64,000 bases of DNA from NCBI RefSeq assembly GCF_026552795.1, contig NZ_JANFPI010000005.1, positions 310,001 through 374,000 on the forward strand. Reading direction: 5' to 3'. The notes beneath the pieces are model-generated. The model was not told the origin of the DNA. It ran no database searches and saw only the letters and a list, made by a program, of their open reading frames with translations. Positions 43,554 through 53,579 of this stretch are shown here, in pieces (the first letter of the stretch is position 1; every line of letters starts with the position of its first letter). The DNA is from Ectorhizobium quercum. GTDB taxonomy: Bacteria > Pseudomonadota > Alphaproteobacteria > Rhizobiales > Rhizobiaceae. A program made the position numbers and the translations under genes.

Positions 43554-44603
43554 TTGCTCTTCAACATCCAACGTGACAGCGGCGATCTTGTTGAGGGATA
43601 CCTTATCCCGGATGGATTTTCCGATGTGCCCGTTGTTCTGGTGTCGGACGATGAAGGACGCATTGCCGAAGTCGAATGCGATCAATTGCACAGCGCGGTT
43701 GTGGCGTCCGGACGCCACAAGACAGGGCTCGTCGGCTTCAAACTCACGGACGGGAATGTTCCGGGACTGAAGAGCCGCTCGAAACTCTTTCTTCAGGACG
43801 CCAAATCGGGGCTCCTCATTTATCGCCGACCGCTGCCGTCCGGGCAAATCAACAGGAAGGTCGTGCGGATTGAAACGCAGCTCGTGCCGCATGTCGCGCT
43901 CGACCGCGAAATGAAGCATCATTTCCAATACGTGCTCCCTTCCATCGAGCGCTACGGCCATGAAACGACCTTGCAGGTCTTCCTCCTCGACAAACTCCAA
44001 TCGATCTACCTGAGCGGCCGCTTGCAGGTACGCAATCATCAGGACTTTTTCGACAAGGGTTTTGTCGGCGTCGCGCTTCTCACCGATCCCTATTACGAGA
44101 TGGCAATCCGCCTCGCCACGCTGAAACTCTGTTCAACAACGAAGCCCACCTTCCTCGGAGAGCGCGATTTAATGTCGCTTTCGCCGGCCATCGCCTATTT
44201 CAGCACGATCGACCTTCAGAACACAGACACGATCGAGAAGGCCCTCAAGAAGGCTCCGGCGCGCGTGCGAACCGTCCTGATGTCGCCGACCACCCGGCAA
44301 TTCGCCTGTGCCGATGCCGAGCAACCTGCGACGCGACGGGACATCGCCGCGGCAATGGACATCATTTCCCGCTTCGAGGTTATCGGGCATATTAATGACA
44401 CACTTTCATTCGCTTCGTCCTTGGGAGAACTGCTGAACATCGACATGGACAGGATACCGATTTTGCAACGTAACGGGGCGATCAACCGGATCGCTGTCGA
44501 ACTCCAGACGCTTGCGGTGGCGGAATCCTATCTGGAGGATGATCTCATTCTCGACTACTACGTGCGCAAGGCGATTGACGACGCCGCTGCAAAAAAGAGC
44601 TGA
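43554..44603 (+). CDS. Capsule-operon protein of unknown function
   Basis: This 349-residue soluble protein starts at TTG 43554, one base after the methyltransferase stop, so translation is probably coupled. No ATG occurs early and no strong ribosome site is seen. The first 90 residues form a beta-rich region (SGDLVEGYLIPDGFSDVPVVLVSDDEGRIAE) that looks like a self-contained domain. The rest is mixed alpha/beta with no motif I recognise, no signal peptide and no membrane segment. Location between a methyltransferase and kpsE suggests a role in capsule assembly or regulation, but no function is claimed. Confidence 0.7.
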   Translation: MLFNIQRDSGDLVEGYLIPDGFSDVPVVLVSDDEGRIAEVECDQLHSAVVASGRHKTGLVGFKLTDGNVPGLKSRSKLFLQDAKSGLLIYRRPLPSGQINRKVVRIETQLVPHVALDREMKHHFQYVLPSIERYGHETTLQVFLLDKLQSIYLSGRLQVRNHQDFFDKGFVGVALLTDPYYEMAIRLATLKLCSTTKPTFLGERDLMSLSPAIAYFSTIDLQNTDTIEKALKKAPARVRTVLMSPTTRQFACADAEQPATRRDIAAAMDIISRFEVIGHINDTLSFASSLGELLNIDMDRIPILQRNGAINRIAVELQTLAVAESYLEDDLILDYYVRKAIDDAAAKKS

Positions 44604-44621
44604 CAGACGGAACGCCGAACC

Positions 44622-45893
44622 ATGACCGAAACCGACACCAGGGAGGCTAAAGCCGAATTGCCGGTTCGTCCGCGCAATGGATTGATCAACAGATTGCTGC
44701 GTCAGGCCTCCCCTCTTCAGCGGAGCAGCCGCGACGAGGTTGCACTCGACATAGAACCGCTGCGGCCGACGCCGAAAGAACAAACCGGACCAAAAACCAG
44801 TTCGCGCATGCCCTTCATGCTCATAAGCTTCGTCGTCACCGTCATTCTGCCATTTGTCGCCAGCATACTCTATTTCGCCTTCATCGCATCGGACCAGTAT
44901 ATTGCCGAAACCCGCTTCGCCGTACGCTCTCTTGCGGAAGGGCAAAACAGCGATTCCGTCGACAGCAGCATCCTGTCGATGAGCACGATGCCCCAGGACG
45001 GCTTCATCGTCACCAACTTCATACACTCATCCGAAATTCTCGACAGGCTGGAAAACAAGATCAACTACCGCCGCATGTTCACGCAGGACGGCATCGACTA
45101 CCTTTCGCGTTTCGACAAGGACGAATCGAAAGAGCGCTTCCTGAAATACTGGGCCAATCAGGTGATGACCTATATCGACGGTCCCTCGGGCATCATCACG
45201 CTCAAGACCCGCACATTCTCGCCGGACGATTCCAAGGCTCTGGCTTCCGCCATCCTCGTGGAAAGCGAGGCGCTGATCAACGAGCTTTCAGAGCGCGCCC
45301 AACGGGACATGATCGCCCGCTTCAGAGCCGAACTGGACAGGACAACCGGGCATTATCGCGCGGCGCTTGAAGCCATGAGGTCATTCCAGAACGCATCCGG
45401 CCTGCTGACCCCCGAAGCCCGCGCGACGGAAACCGGCACGCTGCTGACGGGGCTTCTCGCACAAAAGCTCGAGCTTGAGACGCGCCTCTTCGTCCTGAAA
45501 GAATCGAATGCGGAATCCTCCCCTGCCCACCAGCAACTCGTGCTGGCCAGCCAGAACCTGGAGATCCAGATCGACAAATTGAAGCAGGATCTGGCCGGCG
45601 ACTCCGATTCCGCCGCCAATGTCGCCAGCGTCATCCGGGATTTCTCGCGGATCGAGACCGACCGCCGGGTGGCCGAAAGTCTCTACGAAGCCGCCCGAAA
45701 GAACCTCGAAATGGCGCAGGCTGAGGCCTTGCGCAAAGGCCTGTACCTCGTGGTGTTCGTGCCGCCGACCGTGCCGGAGGAATCGCTTTACCCCCACCGG
45801 GTATCGACGCCCCTGCTGCTGCTGCTGGCACTGGCTGTCGCCTGGCTGACCGGAGCCCTCATGTGGGCCTCGATCGAAGACCACAAGCTTTGA
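44622..45893 (+). CDS. kpsE: KpsE-type capsule export inner-membrane protein (copy 1)
   Basis: This 423-residue protein has an N-terminal cytoplasmic tail, one membrane segment at about 63-88, a large periplasmic coiled-coil region, and a C-terminal membrane segment (about 398-417). The segment ILPFVASILYFAFIASDQYIAETRF follows the polysaccharide co-polymerase pattern of KpsE/CtrB/RkpR. A PxxPEESLYPHR motif precedes the last membrane helix. These proteins link the inner-membrane KpsMT transporter to the outer-membrane channel. It is followed closely by kpsT, whose ribosome site overlaps its stop codon. A second, diverged copy is found after kpsT. Confidence 0.9.
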   Translation: MTETDTREAKAELPVRPRNGLINRLLRQASPLQRSSRDEVALDIEPLRPTPKEQTGPKTSSRMPFMLISFVVTVILPFVASILYFAFIASDQYIAETRFAVRSLAEGQNSDSVDSSILSMSTMPQDGFIVTNFIHSSEILDRLENKINYRRMFTQDGIDYLSRFDKDESKERFLKYWANQVMTYIDGPSGIITLKTRTFSPDDSKALASAILVESEALINELSERAQRDMIARFRAELDRTTGHYRAALEAMRSFQNASGLLTPEARATETGTLLTGLLAQKLELETRLFVLKESNAESSPAHQQLVLASQNLEIQIDKLKQDLAGDSDSAANVASVIRDFSRIETDRRVAESLYEAARKNLEMAQAEALRKGLYLVVFVPPTVPEESLYPHRVSTPLLLLLALAVAWLTGALMWASIEDHKL

Positions 45894-45902
45894 GGAGGCC
45901 GG

Positions 45903-46556
45903 ATGATCCGTTTCAAGAACGTCTCCAAGCACTTCAAGACGGAAGGGCACAAGAAGATCATCCTCGACTGTTGCAACATCGAGTTCATGTCGGGCTACTC
46001 CTATGCGCTTCTGGGCGTGAACGGTGCTGGGAAATCCACCACCATGAAGATGATCGCCGGCTCCGCGCTGCCGAACTCGGGCCGGATCATCAAGGACCTG
46101 CGCGTGTCCTGGCCCCTTGGCTTTGCCGGCGGATTCCACCCGCAAATGACGGGCCGGGACAATCTCGCCTTCGTCGCCCGCGCCTATGGCGAGGACGTTC
46201 GCCGCGTTTCGAGCTTCGTGGAGGATTTCGCGGAACTCGGCGACTACATCAACGCTCCCGTACGCACCTACTCGTCCGGCATGATGGCCCGCCTCGCTTT
46301 CGGTCTGTCGATGGCGGTCGAATTCGATTGCTACCTCGTCGACGAGATCACGGCCGTCGGTGACGCCCGCTTTCAGAGACGGTGCAGGGAGGCCTTCGAA
46401 GGCCGCCGGAAAAACTCGGACATCATCATGATTTCACACAGTATGTCGACGATCAGCACCTATTGCGACAAGGGAATCGTGCTCGTGGACGGCCAGATGC
46501 TGTTGTTTGACAAAGTCGTCGACGCCATCGAAACTTACTATCGCCTGAATCGCTGA
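45903..46556 (+). CDS. kpsT: KpsT-type capsule ABC transporter ATPase
   Basis: This 217-residue ATPase has Walker A GVNGAGKST at about 38-46, the capsule-type signature YSSGMMARLAFGLSM near 121-135, and Walker B CYLVDEITAVGD near 143-154, with a HSMST switch histidine region. It powers export of lipid-linked capsule polysaccharide through KpsM. It lacks the C-terminal carbohydrate-binding extension of Wzt proteins, which fits a group 2/3 capsule exporter. AGGAGG overlapping the kpsE stop codon serves as ribosome site. Confidence 0.95.
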   Translation: MIRFKNVSKHFKTEGHKKIILDCCNIEFMSGYSYALLGVNGAGKSTTMKMIAGSALPNSGRIIKDLRVSWPLGFAGGFHPQMTGRDNLAFVARAYGEDVRRVSSFVEDFAELGDYINAPVRTYSSGMMARLAFGLSMAVEFDCYLVDEITAVGDARFQRRCREAFEGRRKNSDIIMISHSMSTISTYCDKGIVLVDGQMLLFDKVVDAIETYYRLNR

Positions 46557-46593
46557 TCAATTTTCCCGCGGACGGAAGCCGAAAATCGAAACC

Positions 46594-47856
46594 ATGACGA
46601 ATCTCGATCAGGACATACGGAAACCCTCGGCTCTCGAAAAGAGCCGGCAGGCGGCGAAAGCCCTGTCGGCAACCGCGCGCAAGCTCCGCTTTTCAACATC
46701 CAATCGCAGCGATCTCTACAAGGCTGTCGGCCTTCGCCCGCGTCTCATCGATCGCGTTTTTCGCTGGGCTTTCATGATCAACACGCTCGTCGTGCTGATA
46801 TTGCCCGTCATCGCCTCGTTTCTCTATTTCGGCGTGATCGCCTCCGATCAGTACCGGTCGGAAACCCGTTTTGTCGTACGCACCTCGACCCCCGCGATCG
46901 GCACGGATCAGCTCGGCAAAGTAACCGGATTGCCCTCCGCGAAGATCGTACAGGATACGCAGATCGTTACGAACTTCATCCATAGCCGCTCCATGCTCGA
47001 AGAGCTTGAGGAGGCGATGGATCTGCGCAGCCGCTTCATGCGTCCGGACATAGACCGACCGGCCCGGCTGAAACCGGATGCCACCTATGAGGAGTTGCTG
47101 GATTATTGGGACGGCATGGTCAAGACCTCGATCAGCCCGTCGAGCGGCATCATCACCGTGACGGTCAACGCCTTTTCCGCCGAGGATGCGCGCGACATCG
47201 CGACGGAGATCACCCGGTCTTCGGAAAGGATGATCAATCAGCTCAGCGACCGCATCTGGCAGGATGTGACCGGGACGGCAAAGGTCAATCTGGACCGGGC
47301 GACCGAAAAGCTTCAGGAGGTGCGCGCGCGCGTCGCCTCGCAGCAAAACGAAAGCGGCGTCCTGACTGTCGAAAGTTCCTCCCTCATGCTCTCGTCCCTG
47401 CTGACCAAGCTTCAACAGGAAAAGATCGCACTTGAACAATCCTATGCGGTGAGGCTCGAAAGCATCGCCAGGACTGCTCCGCAGATGAAGGTTCTCGCCC
47501 GCGAGATTGAAAGCAAGCAAGCCCAGATCGAGGATCTGCAGCGCCAGATCGCCAGCCCCGATGCCGGTGAAGGAAAAAATCTGGCAAGCGTTTCCGCCCA
47601 GCTTTCGAACCTCCAGTTCGAGACGCGCCTCGCCGAGGAACAGTTCGCGGCAAGCGTGCGAACCTTCGAGCAGGTCCAGTTCATGAGCAAGCAGCAGTTG
47701 ATGTACCTCGACAGCTTTCTCCCGCCCAGCCTGCCCGACGACGCGCTCTTTCCTCGTCGCGGGCTCTGGATGGGGATGACCGTGCTCGGCTCTTTCTTCC
47801 TCTGGCTGGCCATGACCGGCATCATGAAGCTGGTCAAAAGCAAGGTCGACGTCTGA
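46594..47856 (+). CDS. kpsE: KpsE-type capsule export inner-membrane protein (copy 2)
   Basis: This 420-residue protein has the same layout as copy 1: a cytoplasmic N-tail, a membrane helix at about 57-82 in LPVIASFLYFGVIASDQYRSETRF, a long periplasmic coiled coil with Gln/Glu-rich heptads, a PDDALFPRRGL motif, and a C-terminal membrane segment. The two copies share the signature around the first helix but differ widely in the periplasmic part. It lies between kpsT and kpsM and overlaps kpsM by one base (TGATG). Two such proteins could form mixed oligomers or serve two export routes. Confidence 0.88.
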   Translation: MTNLDQDIRKPSALEKSRQAAKALSATARKLRFSTSNRSDLYKAVGLRPRLIDRVFRWAFMINTLVVLILPVIASFLYFGVIASDQYRSETRFVVRTSTPAIGTDQLGKVTGLPSAKIVQDTQIVTNFIHSRSMLEELEEAMDLRSRFMRPDIDRPARLKPDATYEELLDYWDGMVKTSISPSSGIITVTVNAFSAEDARDIATEITRSSERMINQLSDRIWQDVTGTAKVNLDRATEKLQEVRARVASQQNESGVLTVESSSLMLSSLLTKLQQEKIALEQSYAVRLESIARTAPQMKVLAREIESKQAQIEDLQRQIASPDAGEGKNLASVSAQLSNLQFETRLAEEQFAASVRTFEQVQFMSKQQLMYLDSFLPPSLPDDALFPRRGLWMGMTVLGSFFLWLAMTGIMKLVKSKVDV

Positions 47857-48680
47857 TGACGCGGACGATCACGCAATATGATGCCAGCAAGAATCCGCGC
47901 TCGATTCGTTACGCACTGACGCAGAAGGGCCATGTCATGCAGGCCGTGATCCTGCGCGACGTTCGCACACGCTTCTTCAATCACGGCCTGGGTTTCCTGC
48001 TCGTGCCGCTATGGCCGCTGGCGCACATGTTCATATTGCTGCTCATCTACACGTTCATGGGCAGAAAGGCGCCCTTCGGCGACAGCCTGCGCCTGTTTTT
48101 TGCAACCGGCCTTCTACCTTGCCTCACCTTCATGTACGTATCCCGCTTCATGGCGCTGTCCATCGTGATGAACCGCCCCATGCTGGCCATACCGGCGGTA
48201 AAGGTGCTCGACATCCTGTTCGCCCGGGCCTTTCTGGAGATCATCGGGGCTTTCATGACTGTCCTGCTGACATTCCTGATTCTTCTTGCCCTCGGCGACA
48301 ATCCGTTCCCCCACGATTGGGAGCAGGCCGCACTGGCATTTCTATCAACCATTCTGCTGGCAATCGGCATGGGCGTTCTGGCAGGCGTCATCACCTCTCT
48401 GTTTGCTTTCTTCGCCACCGTCTATGCGCTGTCTCTCATTCTCGTCTACATCATGTCCGGAACACTCTTTGTGGTCGCCGCCCTCCCCGCTCAGGTGGCC
48501 TATGCTCTGTCCTGGAATCCGGTCATGCATTCCGTCGAATGGATGCGCTCGGCATTCTATCCGTCCTACAGCAGTCCGGTGCTGGACAAGTATTATCTCC
48601 TGTCATTCGGACTGGGGGCACTTTGCAGCGGTCTCGTGCTCGAAAGAATCGTTCGCCGTATCGCTCTGGAAGGAAAGTAG
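47856..48680 (+). CDS. kpsM: KpsM-type capsule ABC transporter permease
   Basis: This 274-residue permease of the ABC-2 type has about six membrane helices after an N-terminal cytoplasmic stretch with the coupling region VILRDVRTRFFNHGLGFLLVPLWPLAHM. It forms the inner-membrane channel for lipid-linked capsule polysaccharide and pairs with the KpsT ATPase encoded two genes upstream. Its ATG overlaps the stop codon of the second kpsE gene. The split of kpsT and kpsM by kpsE copy 2 is unusual compared with the adjacent kpsMT pair of E. coli. Confidence 0.93.
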   Translation: MTRTITQYDASKNPRSIRYALTQKGHVMQAVILRDVRTRFFNHGLGFLLVPLWPLAHMFILLLIYTFMGRKAPFGDSLRLFFATGLLPCLTFMYVSRFMALSIVMNRPMLAIPAVKVLDILFARAFLEIIGAFMTVLLTFLILLALGDNPFPHDWEQAALAFLSTILLAIGMGVLAGVITSLFAFFATVYALSLILVYIMSGTLFVVAALPAQVAYALSWNPVMHSVEWMRSAFYPSYSSPVLDKYYLLSFGLGALCSGLVLERIVRRIALEGK

Positions 48681-48686
48681 ACTTGC

Positions 48687-50873
48687 ATGCCTGACATTAT
48701 TGCCCAGAACGAACTGACCGCCGACCCGGGCGAACGCTCAGTCTGGCTGGCGGAGGGCGACGATCCCTTTTTTCTCATTCGGTTCCCGTTTTTTCGAAAG
48801 CGTTACTTCGCCATCCGCCTGACGGCGTCCGATGGCGAGATCGACCCGAAACTCTATATCAATACCGGACACGGCTTTCGCGAGGAGGACAGCCGGGACG
48901 TCGGTCGCGGCAAGGACTTCCTGATCGTCGCGGATGTCGGCGCCTTCGGCACGATACGCGCATTGCGTGTAGACCCAACCAACGAACCCTGCCGTTTCGT
49001 CATGACCGTCGAGGAATTCGACACCACAGCCGCGGTCGAGGCCCATATCCTGGATCAAAGGCGGCAGTCTCCGGCCCTGAAAGACGTGCGCTTTTGGAAA
49101 CTGCCGCGGTTCTGGAAGACACTTCCGGCCCTGCCGTTTCGACGCAAGAGCAGTTCTTTGCAGGCCTATGTGACGCGTGCTGCCGAACTTGCCGGTGAAA
49201 TGTCGCTTGCCGCGCCCCGGTCAGCCGACCGCCCCTGGCTCAGCATCGTTGTCCCGGTCTACAATGCTCCGGCACAGTATCTGGACGACCTTCTCTCGTC
49301 CTTTCTGAAGCAAGACATTCCGGGAACCGAACTGATCCTGTCCGACGACGGCTCCACATCGGCGGAAACGCTTGACTGGTTCGCTTCTCGCAAGCCCGAT
49401 CCCCGCATCAACTGTCTGCTCAACGGGGTCAATCGCGGGATTGCCTCCACGACCAATGCCGGCCTTGATGTCGCCAAAGGCGATTGGATTACCCTGCTGG
49501 ACCACGACGACATGATTGCCCCGCACGGGCTCAAGGTCATCCGCAAAGCGGTCGAGGCTTCCCCCGGCGCCTGTTTTCTCTACACCGACGAACTGATTGT
49601 CGATGAAGCACTCAAGCCGGTCGGCCTCCTGCTGAAGCCCGCCTACGACCCCGTTCTGCTATCCGGCGTCAACTACATCAATCACTTCTCGATCTATCGG
49701 CGTGAACGACTGAAAGAGATAGGGCTTCTGCGCACCACTTTCGAGGGTTCCCAGGATTATGACCTGCTGTTGCGCTATCTGGAGGGCGTGAACGATTCCG
49801 AGGTTCTGCATGTGCCGTATCCGGCCTACTGGTGGCGGCGCAACGGCAAGAGCTATTCACACAAATTCCTGTACAGGGCGACGGACAGTGCACGGCGCGC
49901 GCTGCACGAACATTTCGAGCGCAACCACAAACCCAATACGGTTCTGCCCGCCCTTACCGAAACATTGCATCGCGTCAACTTCGGGAACGAACCGGCGGTC
50001 GGCCGGCCAAAAATCTCGATCATCATCCCCAACAGGGATTCATTCGATCTGATTTCAACAGTTCTGAAGGGTATCTACGAAGGAACAGACTATCCCAACT
50101 ATGAGGTCATCATCGTCGACAACGGCACGACCGAAAGTGCGACGATAGCGCTCTACGAAGACTATGCGCGCCGCCATCCATCCTTCCAGTTCCATGTGAA
50201 GGCCCGCCCCTTCAATTTCTCCCGGGCGATCAACGAGGGTATGGCACATGCAAGCGGAGACCATTTCCTGCTTCTGAACAATGACATTGAAATCACCAGC
50301 CGCGACTGGCTCGACGAAATGGTACAATGCCTGAGTTACGACAGGGTCGGGATCGTCGGCGCAAAGCTTCTCTACCCGAACCGGAAGCTTCAGCATGCGG
50401 GAGTGATCGTCGGATTCGGAGGATTGGCCGGCCATTGGTATCTGAACAAGCCGGAAAGATTCGGCGGACCGATGAACCGCCTCCACCTGCGCAATTCCCT
50501 GACCTGCGTTACCGGCGCCGCAATGTTGATCACAGGTGAATGCGCACGAGAGATAGGTCTATGGGACGAAGAGAACTTCTCCATAGCCTACAACGACGTC
50601 GATTATTGCCTGAGGGCCTACAAGGCAGGCTACCGGATTGTCTGGACTCCATTCGCATGCCTGGTGCATCACGAATCCGTTTCACGCGGTTCCGACATCT
50701 CGGGCGAACGCCGCGCACGTTTCGAAAAGGAGAAAGCCAACCTGCGCAGATTGCACGAAACCCAGGGCTTTTTCGACCCGGCGTGTCATCCGGGTTATAG
50801 CCGGAGCCATTCGGATCCGAGGCTGCTGCCGCTGCCGTATATGCATAAGGCACGCAGCTGGTTCATAGCGTGA
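48687..50873 (+). CDS. Two-domain family 2 glycosyltransferase
   Basis: This 728-residue protein has an N-terminal region without a clear domain (about 1-165), a first GT2 domain (about 180-400; LSIVVPVYNAP, LDHDDMI with a DHDD metal site) and a second GT2 domain (about 435-690; ISIIIPNRDSF, LLLNNDIEI, YNDVDYCLRAYKAGYRIVW). Proteins with two GT2 domains often add two sugars in sequence or build a repeating unit. GGAAAG stands 9 bases before the ATG at 48687. It is the last gene of the export operon, 6 bases after kpsM, and likely assembles the capsule backbone. Its second domain resembles that of the protein encoded at 57814-59748. Confidence 0.88.
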   Translation: MPDIIAQNELTADPGERSVWLAEGDDPFFLIRFPFFRKRYFAIRLTASDGEIDPKLYINTGHGFREEDSRDVGRGKDFLIVADVGAFGTIRALRVDPTNEPCRFVMTVEEFDTTAAVEAHILDQRRQSPALKDVRFWKLPRFWKTLPALPFRRKSSSLQAYVTRAAELAGEMSLAAPRSADRPWLSIVVPVYNAPAQYLDDLLSSFLKQDIPGTELILSDDGSTSAETLDWFASRKPDPRINCLLNGVNRGIASTTNAGLDVAKGDWITLLDHDDMIAPHGLKVIRKAVEASPGACFLYTDELIVDEALKPVGLLLKPAYDPVLLSGVNYINHFSIYRRERLKEIGLLRTTFEGSQDYDLLLRYLEGVNDSEVLHVPYPAYWWRRNGKSYSHKFLYRATDSARRALHEHFERNHKPNTVLPALTETLHRVNFGNEPAVGRPKISIIIPNRDSFDLISTVLKGIYEGTDYPNYEVIIVDNGTTESATIALYEDYARRHPSFQFHVKARPFNFSRAINEGMAHASGDHFLLLNNDIEITSRDWLDEMVQCLSYDRVGIVGAKLLYPNRKLQHAGVIVGFGGLAGHWYLNKPERFGGPMNRLHLRNSLTCVTGAAMLITGECAREIGLWDEENFSIAYNDVDYCLRAYKAGYRIVWTPFACLVHHESVSRGSDISGERRARFEKEKANLRRLHETQGFFDPACHPGYSRSHSDPRLLPLPYMHKARSWFIA

Positions 50874-50894
50874 AAGATAGCATAGCGATAGCGT

Positions 50895-53489
50895 TTATAT
50901 ATGCCCTAAAAATTCTGACAGCGGCTCCCGATAACGTTTTTCAATGATCTCAAGAATACGCTCCCTGTATTTCGGATGAGCTATGTCTAGTACCATCTCA
51001 CGGGTCTCAATACCACTACGTAGCTGTTGCTCTTGATTGCTTCCAGACCACACACCTTTGACATGTTGGTGGTAAATACTCATAGGCTCGTTGATGAAAC
51101 CAATTTTTCCATGACGTTCCATGTAGAAAGCAACTGCAATCTCGTTGAAACGACCTTGGAATAAGCGCTCCGGTGAGCTTTTCAGAAGACCCGCCTTAAA
51201 CAAACAACTCGAGAAATTAGCTATCAAATTCATTGATGGATGAGCTAAAAAATCATCCCCATCGACCTTTTGTTTTTTAATTACATCCTGCCTTTGGAGG
51301 AACCGTTCTTTCCCGCTTGGCAAAGACCTGACTCGTATCTTTGAGAAAACCATTGAGCAATCATTATTTTCGGCAAGAAAATTAATTTGCCTTTCAAGCT
51401 TCTGTTTATCTGTCCATACATCATCACCTTCAAGTATAGCTATGAAGTCTCCGCTAGCCAGATCAATACAACGCTTAAAGGTCTTCGATATTCCTAGATT
51501 CTCCGAATTTCGTACATTCCGCACCAATCCGCGATATTTAAGCGCCAACCCCGATACGATTTCGCGTGTTCCGTCTGTTGAAAAATCATCACACAGAAGA
51601 ATTTCATGCTTAAAATGACCTTTTTGTTCAATAGCACTCAAAACCGCATGCTCGATAAAGTCGCGATGATTGTATGTCGGGATGATTGTTGTAACGCGAA
51701 ACGGCATACGGTACTTAAGGCGGATAGCGATCCTTGCGTCATCAAGAGATTCACTAACGCTGATACGCGACGTGTCTTTATCATTATCCCAGTATTCTAT
51801 AAGAGGAATAGTGATACAAACTGGTGGATTTTTTTCTGTATATCTTATAATCAAATCCCAATCGACTAAACGCCGTAGGTTTTCATCGAAGCCAAGATTT
51901 TTTTGATAAACTTCCTTCGCATGCACGAAAGCCCCGAGATCGATATAATTCGCCGCAAGTAAGTTCGCGCGATTGTAATGCTGGCCGTGAATTTTTCCGC
52001 TCGGCTGGCGCTTAAAATACGAATAAAATGTTTTATGGCTAGGATTCTCCACAATACTACTAGCGAAAGTCGAAAGAAAATTCGTTTTCAACTGATTATC
52101 GGAATCCAGATACGCTATCCACGGTTTTTTGGCCACCTTCAAACCAACATTCCGAGCAGCAGACACACCGCTTCGTTGCGGCTGTCGAATTAGTACAATT
52201 TTCCCACTCTGGATTTCACTAAAAAACCGTGATCGGATCATATCCGATGCACCGTCCGTAGATCCGTCATCTATCAGTATCAGTTCGAAATTGCGGTGAT
52301 CCTGCTGTAGAACTGACTGAACGGCGGACTGTAATTTGGGCGCTCTATTATAAAATGGGACGATAATCGAAAATTCCACTTTGGGGATAGCAAAAAATGC
52401 TTCTGGACCAGCGTGTTCCATTATCGCTGCGTAAACTCCTTCATCTTGAGCGCGTACTCGATTTAAAGAAGGAATAATTCCATCATGATTGCAGTTAGTC
52501 TTCTTGAATGCCTTCACTTTTACAATAGGACATCCATGCTCGAGAAGATAGAGAGGGCGAACAGTGAAGTTTGGATTTATTTTCTGTAAGCTGGAATACT
52601 CTGGAGTGTCATTGTTTATGAACGTGTCCCACTCGAATCCGAGGCTCTCGAAATGCCGAGTCATCGGAACTTCATATGACATCACGACTTCTGAAACATT
52701 TTTCTTGGTCTCAACGCCGTTAAAAAACAGCTGAAACTCTGGGTCCAGAAACACAGGCCGTTTAAAGACAACGAAATAACTTTGAATGTGTGGTTGAAAC
52801 TGAATATTCGCTGTGACACCCCAAAATTCACATTTTCGAGTGTTCATGGAATTGAAAATTCGTCTAAATCCCCCTATCGGACCATAGCAACTGTCATTAC
52901 AAAGGATCAGTTCATCTGCATCGTAAAATAAACCCTGCTCTTTTGCGTAGTTAATGCCACGCTTGTAGGAACCAAAGTCATACTCACCATGTCGACCAAC
53001 GATTAAATGTCGAGTGAAGTGCCGCACCCTTGTAAGGACTGCATCCGAAAAATTATTGTCGGCAACAAATATTATGTGATCAGCAATCTCAGTCAACCTT
53101 GAAAGATAAATAAGAATATTATCAGTTATGAATCCGGAATCACTATATACTGCAAATATAGCAACACGCTTTCTGCCGTCTGAATACCTTGATTTCCTAT
53201 AGATTCGCCGCGTCAGCCACGATGGAAGGAACTTTCGACCTTCTGCTTTTCCAAACCTGATATAATGAATTAACGGATTCATACCAGCAGCAGCGACATC
53301 AGCATAAACAGAAGTATAATCTTGAGACGAAAACAACGGGCTAGGATCTCTCCCAATTCTAGCACCAATCCAAAGGTAGTGCTCGATAGGATCCATTCCC
53401 GTTATTTGGACATCAGAATATTGTTCCTTATACCAATTTTCGTCAAACAAGCCAGAATCTTTAATTAATTCAATATCTTCGCTTTTCAT
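50895..53489 (-). CDS. Multi-domain glycosyltransferase: RgpF-like region plus two GT2 domains
   Basis: This 864-residue protein has an N-terminal segment with WYKEQYSDVQITGMDPIEHY and a second, shorter copy of the same pattern (VYADVAAAGMNPLIHYIRFGKAEGRK). An RgpF-type rhamnan-synthesis region follows (about 105-370; AIFAVYSDSGFITDNI, LILCNDSCYGPIGGF), then GT2 domains at about 385-600 (SIIVPFYNRAPKL, YLDSDN) and 625-830 (TTIIPTYNHRDFI, LEGDDVW). ATG 53489 is chosen because GGGAG lies 9 bases upstream. The gene is much more AT-rich than most of the window, which suggests a separate origin. With dTDP-rhamnose genes nearby it may add rhamnose, but the donor is inferred. Confidence 0.85.
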   Translation of the reverse strand: MKSEDIELIKDSGLFDENWYKEQYSDVQITGMDPIEHYLWIGARIGRDPSPLFSSQDYTSVYADVAAAGMNPLIHYIRFGKAEGRKFLPSWLTRRIYRKSRYSDGRKRVAIFAVYSDSGFITDNILIYLSRLTEIADHIIFVADNNFSDAVLTRVRHFTRHLIVGRHGEYDFGSYKRGINYAKEQGLFYDADELILCNDSCYGPIGGFRRIFNSMNTRKCEFWGVTANIQFQPHIQSYFVVFKRPVFLDPEFQLFFNGVETKKNVSEVVMSYEVPMTRHFESLGFEWDTFINNDTPEYSSLQKINPNFTVRPLYLLEHGCPIVKVKAFKKTNCNHDGIIPSLNRVRAQDEGVYAAIMEHAGPEAFFAIPKVEFSIIVPFYNRAPKLQSAVQSVLQQDHRNFELILIDDGSTDGASDMIRSRFFSEIQSGKIVLIRQPQRSGVSAARNVGLKVAKKPWIAYLDSDNQLKTNFLSTFASSIVENPSHKTFYSYFKRQPSGKIHGQHYNRANLLAANYIDLGAFVHAKEVYQKNLGFDENLRRLVDWDLIIRYTEKNPPVCITIPLIEYWDNDKDTSRISVSESLDDARIAIRLKYRMPFRVTTIIPTYNHRDFIEHAVLSAIEQKGHFKHEILLCDDFSTDGTREIVSGLALKYRGLVRNVRNSENLGISKTFKRCIDLASGDFIAILEGDDVWTDKQKLERQINFLAENNDCSMVFSKIRVRSLPSGKERFLQRQDVIKKQKVDGDDFLAHPSMNLIANFSSCLFKAGLLKSSPERLFQGRFNEIAVAFYMERHGKIGFINEPMSIYHQHVKGVWSGSNQEQQLRSGIETREMVLDIAHPKYRERILEIIEKRYREPLSEFLGHI

Positions 53490-53579
53490 AAACCGCACTC
53501 CCACCCCCAAACGCATTGAAATACAAACATCGTCACGCCAACCTTAAAGTTTCGTCCATATGAATAGAGATCTAATGAG

